A DNA stretch of 64,000 nucleotides from JALOOB01 sp964387985 (GTDB lineage: Bacteria; Chloroflexota; Anaerolineae; CG2-30-64-16). The notes below the pieces were generated by a model. It saw only the letters and a list, made by a program, of their open reading frames with translations. It was not told the DNA's origin and did not search any database. Location: NCBI GenBank assembly GCA_964387985.1, contig CAYLZG010000003.1:1-64000 (forward strand), written 5' to 3'. Positions within the stretch are counted from its first letter, which is position 1; every line of letters begins with the position of its first letter. A program made the position numbers and the translations under genes. Below, piece by piece: positions 56,828-64,000 of this stretch.

Positions 56828-57397
56828 CTAAGGCATGATCTCCGCGATCCGCTGTTCGAGTTCTGCTTCGCCGAGCGGGCCCACCTTGCGGCAGCCGACG
56901 ATGTTACCCTGCGGATCGATGAAGAAGGTTTCGGGCACGCCTCGGATGGTATAGCGTTTCGAGATCTTGCTGGCGAGATCCGGCCCGTTCGGATAGGAGA
57001 TGTCGAACTTCTCCAGATAACGCTTCGCCGCGGGATCCTGGTCCAGGTAATCCACGCCGACAAACATGATGCCCTGGTCCTTATACTTTCGCCATGCAGC
57101 TTCAAGTGCAGCAGCCTCTTCTTCGCAGGGCTTGCACCAGCTTGCCCAGAAGTTGAGGACGACACCCTTGCCGCGCAGGTCGGCCAGGCTGAGCGTGTCG
57201 CTTGCCCATGGAGCCTGGTATTCAGCGAAGAGTGAGAGACTCAGGTCAGGCGCGGGCTCATCGCAGAGCGCCTTTTGCGGCGGCTTGATCAGCATCACCG
57301 CAAGCAGGCCGCCCAGGAAGAGCACGCCAATGCCCATGACAATTGCGAAGGCAGGCACTCTGCGCGCAGCAGTGGGAGATGTGTCTTCGGTGGTCAT
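56828..57397 (-). CDS. ccmG: Thioredoxin-like protein CcmG/DsbE
   Basis: CcmG reduces apocytochrome c heme-binding cysteines on the outer face of the membrane. The 189-residue protein has a signal-anchor (AFAIVMGIGVLFLGGLLAVMLI) and a thioredoxin fold with the active site FWASWCKPCEEE and the cis-proline loop IRGVPETFFID. ResA/CcmG proteins share this layout. Start at 57397, 10 nt after the ccmH stop. It lies between ccmH and ccmF, with 45 nt to ccmF, consistent with a c-type cytochrome operon. Confidence 0.9.
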   Translation of the reverse strand: MTTEDTSPTAARRVPAFAIVMGIGVLFLGGLLAVMLIKPPQKALCDEPAPDLSLSLFAEYQAPWASDTLSLADLRGKGVVLNFWASWCKPCEEEAAALEAAWRKYKDQGIMFVGVDYLDQDPAAKRYLEKFDISYPNGPDLASKISKRYTIRGVPETFFIDPQGNIVGCRKVGPLGEAELEQRIAEIMP

Positions 57398-57407
57398 TCT
57401 TGCTCTG

Positions 57408-57899
57408 TCATTCCATCCCGCGTAACTCTTTGTCGACGCGTTTCATATAGTCGTCCGTTTCCTCGCCAGCTTGCCCGCGCGCGCCAGATCCGGAGGCAGG
57501 TGAGGCTGCAATCAAGGTGCGTCGCTTGCGCCACGTCATCACCAGGTATGCCATCCACCCAAGGCCAACGATGGCAGCCAGGATCGGGAAGAGCCAGGCA
57601 ATCAGGTTGAAACCCTCGCGTGACGGTTGGCCGAGCACAACATCGCCGTATTGCGTGACGAAATAGGCTTTGATCGAATCCGTACTCTCGCCGGCCTCCA
57701 GCTTGTCAGCGATGACTTCCTTCATCTGTATGCACGCCTGAAGCTCGCAGTTATCGAGCCGGACGCCGTTGCACAACGGGCACCACAACTCGCGAGCCAC
57801 TGCATTTATTTCGTTTGGCGTTGGCGTCTGCGCGAGTGCCGGTGCTGACCACACCAGCAACGCGACCACGACTAAGGCCAACCGCGCCATGTAGCGCAT
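57408..57899 (-). CDS. ccmH: CcmH-like cytochrome c biogenesis protein with extra cysteines
   Basis: This 163-residue protein has a signal peptide ending near ALAQ, a helical CcmH domain, a transmembrane helix (LIAWLFPILAAIVGLGWMAYLVM) and a basic tail. The family's redox motif, usually LRCxxCQN, reads LWCPLCNGVRLDNCELQAC here, with two more cysteines soon after (Cys at about 51 and 56). The normal CcmH passes electrons to apocytochrome c. The four-cysteine form could be a metal or a second disulfide site. Start at 57899; its stop is 10 nt before ccmG. Confidence 0.85.
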   Translation of the reverse strand: MRYMARLALVVVALLVWSAPALAQTPTPNEINAVARELWCPLCNGVRLDNCELQACIQMKEVIADKLEAGESTDSIKAYFVTQYGDVVLGQPSREGFNLIAWLFPILAAIVGLGWMAYLVMTWRKRRTLIAASPASGSGARGQAGEETDDYMKRVDKELRGME

Positions 57900-57952
57900 T
57901 CACAACCTCCTGATCCGCATCCCACAAGGGATCTCGTTCGCGCTCCGGCCGC

Positions 57953-58918
57953 CTATGATCGCCGCGATGTTCCGCACTGGGAGCAGAACCGGTCTTCAGC
58001 GCGTAATGGGTGCCCGCAGTTAGTGCAATATGCCGCCATTTGCTGCGCGGCAGATGTCGCAGGCGGCACGCCCGGCCGGGCACTTGCAGGCGCTTTTTTG
58101 CTGGCGCCAGCTGTGCGTTCGGATTCTGCAAACGACGGCCTTACGTGGCGCCGTTGCGACAGAATCCAATATGTCAGGCTTCCGGCCAGCAGCACAATGC
58201 CCAGGCCAATGAGCAGCCAGGGCAGCCACGGTGCTGAGCCGGCAGTGGTGGCCGTCTGAGTTGCGTTGCTCTGCACCGGTGAATCGGTCGTGGTCACGGC
58301 CAGCTGCGGAGCCGTCAATCCGGTGTCCGGCTTCGTGTACTTCAATTCAAGGCCGACGGTTTCACCGGCCGCAACGTTCTGGCGATTCAAGGTGTGGTAG
58401 GTCAGGCCATCACTGCCCTGTTGGGAATCCTCAGCCGCTGGCGTAAGGGCAAAGCCGATAGCGCGCGCCGGCTGCTGAACAGTGATGGTGAGCGACTTGA
58501 TTGAATAGGGGCTGTCGAGCGTATACGATAGTGTGCGCTCATCGCCCGACGGCGGACGATCCAGATAGAACTCGAAATGGAAGTCGGCCGCGGGCAACTC
58601 ATAAGTCAACTGGCCGTCCTTTATCTCGAAGGGCCGGTTGATGAGCGTGCCGGCCTCATCTTTGAAGGTGGCCTGCACGTTGCGGGCGCCAGATGGGATC
58701 GGAAACGCCACCTGGAGGGGAACCGTAGTTCCCGATTCGAAGCTGCCCGCATAAATCACCAGGAGCCCAGGATCGTCATACTCGGGCCACAGGCGCAGTT
58801 CCGCCTGTTGGATGACGAGTGGATTTTGAGCACCAGCCGGCAGAGCCGGGGCGATCGCCAGCAACAGGATCACAGTGATGACGAGTGCTGCCGCGCCGGT
58901 TGAAACCTTCTGCATCAT
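57953..58918 (-). CDS. Secreted-domain membrane protein with C-terminal zinc ribbon
   Basis: This 321-residue protein has a signal peptide (MMQKVSTGAAALVITVILLLAIAPALPAGA) and an extracellular beta-rich domain of about 190 residues (PLVIQQAELRLWPEYDDPGLLVIYAGSF). A transmembrane helix (about 237-260) and a short cytoplasmic zinc ribbon (CTNCGHPLRAEDRFCSQCG) follow. I do not recognise the extracellular domain. It heads the ccm run, 53 nt before ccmH, behind a strong promoter. The start at 58918 (MMQ) is chosen from the signal peptide; no strong ribosome site is seen. Confidence 0.7.
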   Translation of the reverse strand: MMQKVSTGAAALVITVILLLAIAPALPAGAQNPLVIQQAELRLWPEYDDPGLLVIYAGSFESGTTVPLQVAFPIPSGARNVQATFKDEAGTLINRPFEIKDGQLTYELPAADFHFEFYLDRPPSGDERTLSYTLDSPYSIKSLTITVQQPARAIGFALTPAAEDSQQGSDGLTYHTLNRQNVAAGETVGLELKYTKPDTGLTAPQLAVTTTDSPVQSNATQTATTAGSAPWLPWLLIGLGIVLLAGSLTYWILSQRRHVRPSFAESERTAGASKKAPASARPGVPPATSAAQQMAAYCTNCGHPLRAEDRFCSQCGTSRRS

Positions 58919-58958
58919 AAAAGGAAACCGCTCCTCTGTCAGTCGCACGCAAACCAGC

Positions 58959-58986
58959 ATTATATCATAATCGATTTCGCATGCAA
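58959..58986 (-). promoter_or_regulatory. Promoter of the ccm operon
   Basis: On the minus strand, TTGCAT (58986-58981), a 16-nt spacer and a perfect TATAAT (58964-58959), 40 bp ahead of the start. Confidence 0.7.
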
Positions 58987-59065
58987 GACGAGACTCATTT
59001 GTCTTAAAAGTCACTTTGAATTAAGCTTAAAGAAACAGCATTTCGTTACAGGGGCGCGTCCTTTC

Positions 59066-59093
59066 TTGACTTTTTGCGTCATAACATTAACAT
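59066..59093 (+). promoter_or_regulatory. Promoter of the LysM-L,D-transpeptidase gene
   Basis: TTGACT (59066-59071), a 16-nt spacer and TAACAT (59088-59093), 51 bp ahead of the start, in an AT-rich stretch. Confidence 0.55.
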
Positions 59094-59144
59094 AAAAGCA
59101 AGTATTATTTTGTGGTTAGTCAGCCGTCACGAGAGGAGTGATAG

Positions 59145-60029
59145 ATGCATCGCGGAATCATCGGAACCGGTACTCTCAGCATTCGGCGGGCGAGGAGGGC
59201 AATACGGCTGGCGTTCGTCTTGCTGGCTCTGCTCTTGATCGGAGGCGCGTTCGCCCCTCAGGCCTTTGCCGCCCCGCCTCAGGATCAGGCTTCCTATGTA
59301 GTAAGTCCTGGGGATACGCTCACCGCAATCGCTGCCCGCTACGGCGTCTCGACCAGCGCGCTCGCACGGGCCAACGGCATCAGCAACCCCAACCGTATCT
59401 ACGTTGGTCAGAAACTGGTGATCCCCGGCGCCAGCAATGCCGGCTCCTCGCCCGCTGCGCCAAAACCGCCCAGCCAGGCGCCCGCAACCGGCACATATAT
59501 CGTTCAGGCCGGCGACACCCTCTCCAAGATCGCTGCGCGCTACGGCACGACCGTACAGAAGCTGATGTCCCTGAATGGGCTGACCAATCCGAATCTGATC
59601 TGGGTGGGCCAGCGGCTCAAGGTGACTGGAACGGCCAGTGGCACGGCGGTCAAGCCCTCTGTTTCGGGCCCGGTCGCCGACCGTTGGATCGACATCAACT
59701 TAAGCCGCCAACGGTTGACGGCCTACCAGGGCAACACCGCTGTGTTCTCTTCGCTGATCAGTGGAGGCTTGCCGAATACTCCAACAGTGGTCGGCCGCTT
59801 CAAGATCTACACTAAGTTGCGCGCGACGCGCATGCGCGGCCCGGGCTATGACCTGCCTGGGGTTCCCTATACCATGTATTTCTACAGGGGTTACGCGATT
59901 CACGGCACGTACTGGCACAGTAACTTCGGCCGTCCCATGAGCCACGGCTGTGTGAACATGCGCACCCAGGATGCCGCATGGTTGTACAGCTGGGCAGTGG
60001 TTGGAACGCCCGTCGTAACTCACTGGTAA
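59145..60029 (+). CDS. LysM-repeat L,D-transpeptidase (YkuD family)
   Basis: This 294-residue secreted cell-wall enzyme has a signal peptide (to about AFAAPP) and two LysM domains that bind peptidoglycan: YVVSPGDTLTAIAARYGVS and YIVQAGDTLSKIAARYGTT. A C-terminal YkuD L,D-transpeptidase domain has the catalytic motif HGTYWHSNFGRPMSHGCVNM with Cys in SHGCVN. It probably forms 3-3 crosslinks or attaches proteins to peptidoglycan. Start at 59145. A strong terminator (60068-60108) follows. Confidence 0.93.
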   Translation: MHRGIIGTGTLSIRRARRAIRLAFVLLALLLIGGAFAPQAFAAPPQDQASYVVSPGDTLTAIAARYGVSTSALARANGISNPNRIYVGQKLVIPGASNAGSSPAAPKPPSQAPATGTYIVQAGDTLSKIAARYGTTVQKLMSLNGLTNPNLIWVGQRLKVTGTASGTAVKPSVSGPVADRWIDINLSRQRLTAYQGNTAVFSSLISGGLPNTPTVVGRFKIYTKLRATRMRGPGYDLPGVPYTMYFYRGYAIHGTYWHSNFGRPMSHGCVNMRTQDAAWLYSWAVVGTPVVTHW

Positions 60030-60067
60030 TATCCTAGCAGAGCCGCTTCTTGGCCATCGATACAGAG

Positions 60068-60109
60068 TGCGGAGGCATTCGCCAGCACGGCGAATACCTC
60101 CGCACTTTT
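60068..60109 (+). terminator. Terminator of the L,D-transpeptidase gene
   Basis: TGCGGAGGCATTCGCC (60068-60083) pairs with GGCGAATACCTCCGCA (60089-60104) with one mismatch, followed by CTTTTC. Confidence 0.8.
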
Positions 60110-60200
60110 CTGTCCCGGGCCGGACGACCAGATGCGGCCGGAAGTCCCGGTATCGGAGGGGTTTGTCACCAGGATCACCTGTCATATGTTGTCTCAAGGC

Positions 60201-60229
60201 TTGCATTTGTTCACTCCTTGCATTATTCT
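60201..60229 (+). promoter_or_regulatory. Promoter of the mscS gene
   Basis: TTGCAT (60201-60206), a 17-nt spacer and TATTCT (60224-60229), 33 bp ahead of the start. Confidence 0.55.
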
Positions 60230-60262
60230 TGATCAGAACTTATTCCAGGGTAGGGGTGGGCA

Positions 60263-61357
60263 ATGACTGATTTCTTCGCTGGCACATACTACGGCAATAC
60301 CGTCAGCCAATGGCTCACGACTTTTCTGCTCATTCTCGGCGCGGTGATCCTCGGACGCATCCTCTACTGGATGCTTTCGCGGGGACTGAAAGCCTTCGCA
60401 CGGCGCAGCAAGATCCGGCTGGACGAAATCTTGATCGACACCATGGAAGAACCGGTGGTCGTGCTGTTGATCCTTTTCGGCGCGCGCACCGCGCTCCGCC
60501 GGCTGGTTCTGAGCGATGCTTTGGTGGCTGTGATCGACGGGGCGCTCGGTCTTATCTACGCTTTGGTGGCTGCCTGGCTTATCACACGGCTGTATGATGC
60601 CATCCACCGGCACTATCTGGCGCCTCTGGCATCGAAGACGAGTGGCGCCTTTGATGACCAGATCCTGCCGCTCATCCGCAGAGGCTTGCGCATCATCGTC
60701 TGGGTGCTTGCGATCATCATTGGCTTGAATAACGCGGGCTACGATGTAGGCACGGTGCTGGCAGGATTGGGGATAGGCGGCCTGGCCTTTGCACTGGCCG
60801 CACAGGACACGGTCTCGAACATCTTCGGTGGCATCACGATCTTTGCTCAGAAACCATTCCTCATCGGCGACCTCATCGAGTTTGAGGGCAAACAATACAT
60901 CGTCAAAGAGATCGGCTGGCGCGCCACTACGGCTGAAGATTGGAATACCGGATTCCGCGTGACGATCCCGAACTCGAAGTTCACCGGCGGCATTATTGCC
61001 AATGTGTCTTCTGAGCGGGGCTACTGGTGGGTCTATACGCTGCGACTTGCACCGGATACGACGGCGGCGAGGATGGAACAGGCACTGCAGGACATACGCG
61101 ATTCGGTCTGCTGTCACCCAGGCATCGACAATCACAAGGTGCGATTCGAGGCGATCGGCAACTATGCCATGGAAGTGCTGGTGTTATTCCATGTTAAGTC
61201 TTTCGACGACCGCTGGCAGGTCATCACCGATGCCAACCTCGATCTGCTGCGGCGGTTCGAATCTCACGGCATCCGGCTGGCTGCGCCCATCCATGTAAAC
61301 GTGCTTCCCCCAACAAACGGCTCGGGGATGCACCATGAGCAGATCATTACCGGTTGA
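60263..61357 (+). CDS. MscS-family mechanosensitive channel
   Basis: This 364-residue membrane protein has about five helices and a soluble beta domain. The pore helix and following strand, GIGGLAFALAAQDTVSNIFGGITIFAQKPFLIGDLIEFEG, are the diagnostic MscS signature. It should open under membrane tension to release solutes. The C-terminal part (about 240-350) folds as the MscS cage. It ends 11 nt inside the convergent epimerase gene. Start at 60263, behind its own promoter. Confidence 0.9.
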   Translation: MTDFFAGTYYGNTVSQWLTTFLLILGAVILGRILYWMLSRGLKAFARRSKIRLDEILIDTMEEPVVVLLILFGARTALRRLVLSDALVAVIDGALGLIYALVAAWLITRLYDAIHRHYLAPLASKTSGAFDDQILPLIRRGLRIIVWVLAIIIGLNNAGYDVGTVLAGLGIGGLAFALAAQDTVSNIFGGITIFAQKPFLIGDLIEFEGKQYIVKEIGWRATTAEDWNTGFRVTIPNSKFTGGIIANVSSERGYWWVYTLRLAPDTTAARMEQALQDIRDSVCCHPGIDNHKVRFEAIGNYAMEVLVLFHVKSFDDRWQVITDANLDLLRRFESHGIRLAAPIHVNVLPPTNGSGMHHEQIITG

Positions 61358-62291
61358 AGGCGCGTCCTCGCGCCGTGCGCTGGGCTTCATCGAGCAGGCG
61401 CGCCAGGCCGTCGCGCAGCTTCACCTTCGGCTTATAACCCAGCAGTCGTCGTGCGACCTCAAGGTCGGCGACGAGTCGCGGCAGACCACCGCCGAGCTTC
61501 GGATTGTGTATCACGTCGGGGCGTAGGCGCGTGATGTCCGACAGCGTGCGCACCAGCTCGTCGAGGCTGGTTTCCTCACCAGATCCGACATTGATGACCA
61601 TCCCGTCGACGTTGGTCGCATCAGATGCCGCAATCAGCATATCGACTACATCGTCGATATACACGAAGTCACGTGTCTGCCGTCCATCGCCATGGATGAC
61701 GAGGGATGCCCCTGACTGAAGACATCTCACGAAGTGTGGGACGACCGGCGCATGAACCGGCGGCACCCGCTGGCCTGGCCCATAGGCATTAAAGATGCGT
61801 AGCGCTACAGTAGTAATCTTGTACAGCTCGCCGAGCGCAAAGATGTAGTGCTCTGCAGCCAGCTTGCTGACCGCATAAGGGGCTTGCGGATGGGGCCAGG
61901 CTGATTCGGGCACCGGCTGGCGCGGCTGCGGCCCGTAGACCGTCGCTGAGGAGGCGAAAACCACGCGTTTTACGCCGGCATCACGTATCGCTTCAGCAAG
62001 GCTCACCGATCCACCGACATTGACGTCGTTGTATTCGCGCGGATAGAGCACCGACTCGGGCACGGCCACACGCGCGGCCAGGTGAAACACACAGTCCACC
62101 TTCTGCAGCAGGGTCCAGAGCTTCGGCCGATCCCGCACGTCGCCACGGGTGAACGCTACTTGCGGATGAAGCCCGCTAGGGTCGCCAGCGCTCAGATCGT
62201 CCAGGACCCGGACATCATGGCCTTCGAGTACAAGCCGGTTGGCGAGGGCCGTGCCGATGAAGCCGGCACCCCCGGTGACCAGACACCGCAT
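61347..62291 (-). CDS. NAD-dependent epimerase (UDP-glucose 4-epimerase family)
   Basis: This 314-residue extended SDR has TGGAGFIGTALA at the N terminus, ASSATVYG, and the catalytic YAVSK. The sequence is close in style to UDP-glucose 4-epimerase and UDP-glucuronate or dTDP-sugar epimerases; the substrate cannot be fixed by eye. It is expected to make nucleotide sugars for glycan assembly, which would fit the GT4 gene elsewhere, but they are unlinked. Start at 62291 with GGGAG upstream; it overlaps the mscS 3' end by 11 nt. Confidence 0.88.
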   Translation of the reverse strand: MRCLVTGGAGFIGTALANRLVLEGHDVRVLDDLSAGDPSGLHPQVAFTRGDVRDRPKLWTLLQKVDCVFHLAARVAVPESVLYPREYNDVNVGGSVSLAEAIRDAGVKRVVFASSATVYGPQPRQPVPESAWPHPQAPYAVSKLAAEHYIFALGELYKITTVALRIFNAYGPGQRVPPVHAPVVPHFVRCLQSGASLVIHGDGRQTRDFVYIDDVVDMLIAASDATNVDGMVINVGSGEETSLDELVRTLSDITRLRPDVIHNPKLGGGLPRLVADLEVARRLLGYKPKVKLRDGLARLLDEAQRTARGRAFNR

Positions 62292-62437
62292 TCACTGCTC
62301 CCTTTTGTTTCATCTCGGTAGCGCCAGTATAACATAGCTCATGCGGCGGGGGGAACTACTGCCATCATGTATTGCAGGCTGCCAGAAAGAGGAGAAACGC
62401 GCGTCGCACCGCGCTCAGGGGGATTTTGACTGAACGT

Positions 62438-62466
62438 TTGTTGCTCGCCGTGTACGACGGTATAAT
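62438..62466 (+). promoter_or_regulatory. Promoter of aspS
   Basis: TTGTTG (62438-62443), a 17-nt spacer and a perfect TATAAT (62461-62466), 45 bp ahead of the start. Confidence 0.7.
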
Positions 62467-62510
62467 GGCGTCGTTCCTGACACCGCCATTTTTCACGGAG
62501 TATCGTTATC

Positions 62511-64000
62511 ATGCTGAAATCTACGAATTGCGGGGATCTGCGACTCGAGAACGCTGGCCAAACCGTTACGCTGGCCGGCTGGGTGCACCGCAGACGCGAT
62601 CATGGTGCGCTGATCTTTCTGGATCTGCGCGACCGTTCCGGCATTGTGCAGATCACTTGCGATCGGGAAGCCACCCCTGTCGCGCATGAAGTGCTCATGG
62701 GCATACGCTCGGAGTATGTGATTCAGATCACCGGTCAGGTCAAGCCGCGGCCAGAGGGACTGACCAATCCGAACATGGACACGGGCGAGGTCGAGGTCGT
62801 GGCAAGCGTGGCCCAGGTTCTCAATGAGGCAAAGACTCCCCCGTTCTACATCAACGAGGATGTCGAAATCGATGAGGCTTTGCGGCTCAAGTATCGCTAT
62901 CTGGACCTACGGCGTCCTGCCATGCAGAAGAGCATCATACTGCGCCACAATGTCGTGAGCCTTATTCGAAGCTTTCTGAGCAACCGTGGCTTCCTCGAGA
63001 TCGAAACACCGATGCTCATCAAGACAACGCCTGAGGGTGCGCGCGATTACGTGGTCCCCTCGCGCGTTCACCCGGGCAACTTCTATGCGTTGCCCCAGTC
63101 GCCGCAGCAGCTCAAGCAACTGCTTATGGTCGCGGGCTACGAGAAATACTTCCAGATCGCGCGCTGTTTCCGGGATGAGGATCTGCGAGCCGATCGCCAG
63201 CCTGAGTTTACGCAGCTCGATATGGAGCTGAGCTTCATCGAGCGCGACGACATCATTGCCTTGATCAGCGAGCTTTATGCGGAGATCATCGAGCGTTTCG
63301 GCTCCAAGCCCGTCCTGGAAAAGCCCTTTCCTGTCCTGACCTACCAGGAGGCGATGGACAGGTACGGATCCGACAAGCCGGATCTGCGTTTCGGCATGGA
63401 GCACGTGGACCTGACTGACCTGGTGGCGGACAGTCCCTTCGGTGTCTTCTCGGGCGCGGTGGCGTCCGGCGGCAAGGTCAAGGGCATCGTGGCGCCCGCC
63501 TGTGCCGGGTATAGCCGCAAGGAACTCGACGATCTGGCCGACCTGGCCAGGCGTGCGGGCGCAAAAGGGCTGGTGCACATTGCTTACCGCGATGATGGCC
63601 CCAAATCGTCTGCGGCGAAGTTCCTGACCGAGGCGGACTTCGGTGCATTGCGTGAGCGATTGGGCGCGCAGACCGGTGACCTGGCCTTGATTGTAGCTGA
63701 CGCAGATCCACTGGTAGTCGCCAGGAGCCTGGGCGACCTGCGAGTGACGCTGGGACGCCGGCTGGGCCTGGCGCGCAAAGACGCGCATGCGCTCTGCTGG
63801 GTGGTTGAATTTCCACTGCTTGAGTGGAACGCCGAGGAGATGCGCTGGACCGCCATGCATCACCCCTTCACTTCGGCCATGGATGAAGACTGGGATTTGC
63901 TCGATACTGGTCCCGGCAAGGGCCGCGCGAAGGCCTACGACATCGTCATGGATGGTTGGGAAGTCGGCGGGGGTTCGATCCGGATCCACCAACGTCATCG
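62511..64000 (+). CDS. aspS: Aspartyl-tRNA synthetase, 3' end cut by window edge
   Basis: AspRS charges tRNA-Asp. The 496 visible residues cover the N-terminal OB fold (GWVHRRRDHGALIFLDLRDRSG), class II motif 2 (FRDEDLRADRQPEFTQLDMELSF), and the GAD insertion domain typical of bacterial AspRS (about 290-400). The substrate loop with MHHPFTSAMDEDW is seen, but motif 3 is outside the window. The frame remains open to the edge. The start at 62511 has GGAG about 10 nt upstream. The discriminating versus non-discriminating state cannot be judged here. Confidence 0.95.
   Translation, partial: MLKSTNCGDLRLENAGQTVTLAGWVHRRRDHGALIFLDLRDRSGIVQITCDREATPVAHEVLMGIRSEYVIQITGQVKPRPEGLTNPNMDTGEVEVVASVAQVLNEAKTPPFYINEDVEIDEALRLKYRYLDLRRPAMQKSIILRHNVVSLIRSFLSNRGFLEIETPMLIKTTPEGARDYVVPSRVHPGNFYALPQSPQQLKQLLMVAGYEKYFQIARCFRDEDLRADRQPEFTQLDMELSFIERDDIIALISELYAEIIERFGSKPVLEKPFPVLTYQEAMDRYGSDKPDLRFGMEHVDLTDLVADSPFGVFSGAVASGGKVKGIVAPACAGYSRKELDDLADLARRAGAKGLVHIAYRDDGPKSSAAKFLTEADFGALRERLGAQTGDLALIVADADPLVVARSLGDLRVTLGRRLGLARKDAHALCWVVEFPLLEWNAEEMRWTAMHHPFTSAMDEDWDLLDTGPGKGRAKAYDIVMDGWEVGGGSIRIHQRH

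Overview
The window is 64 kb of high-GC DNA, almost wholly coding, with one short assembly gap (18 N at 54872-54889). There are no rRNA or tRNA genes, insertion sequences, CRISPR arrays or phage genes that I can see. The gene set points to a free-living, probably aerobic or facultative bacterium, most likely of the phylum Chloroflexota (Anaerolineae- or Caldilineae-like). The reasons are the split glycine decarboxylase (GcvPA/GcvPB), the SufR/SufU-type iron-sulfur system, a large kinase-ATPase-TPR protein beside a GAF-SpoIIE phosphatase, many membrane proteins with zinc ribbons, and a secreted nucleotidase with a short YLILMP-type C-terminal tail. The assignment is inference.

Layout. 1-6.7 kb (minus): an RNB-domain ribonuclease (cut by the window edge), a 1283-residue Ser/Thr kinase-ATPase-TPR protein and a GAF-PP2C phosphatase, in a tight operon. 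6.7-8.4 kb (plus): a GT4 glycosyltransferase and a VanZ-like protein. 8.3-10.7 kb (minus): scpA, panE and a membrane protein of unknown function. 10.8-17.5 kb (plus): a consensus-like promoter, a tandem glycine riboswitch with an intrinsic terminator, gcvH-gcvPA-gcvPB, then fpg (mutM) and typA. 17.5-20.9 kb (minus): one 1109-residue protein joining serine hydroxymethyltransferase, a degenerate GcvT-like segment and a full GcvT. With the riboswitch operon it supplies every glycine cleavage component except L-protein. 21-22.1 kb: an MFS permease.

22.2-30.9 kb (minus) is an 11-gene iron-sulfur assembly cluster: sufR, sufC, sufB, sufD, a sulfurtransferase, a SufU-like scaffold, sufS, a second SufU-like scaffold, a Rieske ferredoxin, a SufT-like MIP18 protein and a DUF72 protein. 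Its promoter is flanked by copies of a TAGACAT motif, one set forming a perfect palindrome. 31-38 kb holds a PTR1-like reductase, an AEC transporter, a TspO-like protein, a rhodanese lipoprotein, several membrane proteins of unknown function and a D-cysteine desulfhydrase-family PLP enzyme behind a structured leader. 38-45.5 kb (minus) holds a secreted double 5'-nucleotidase and an aminotransferase-serA-DUF1015 run for serine metabolism, which links to the SHMT and glycine cleavage genes. 45.8-50.5 kb: an ABC exporter, a tiny zinc-ribbon protein, glnS and a bacterioferritin. 50.5-54.1 kb: a GlnE-type adenylyltransferase carrying two GlnD-like ACT domains between its catalytic halves. 54.1-58.9 kb: cytochrome c maturation genes (ccmF, ccmG, ccmH) flanked by membrane zinc-ribbon proteins. 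59-64 kb: a LysM-L,D-transpeptidase, an MscS channel, a UDP-sugar epimerase and the start of aspS.

The most unusual items are the SHMT-GcvT fusion, the ACT-containing GlnE, the two-scaffold suf cluster with its candidate operator, and the double nucleotidase. I see no anti-phage island or mobile system. All family assignments rest on motifs read by eye.
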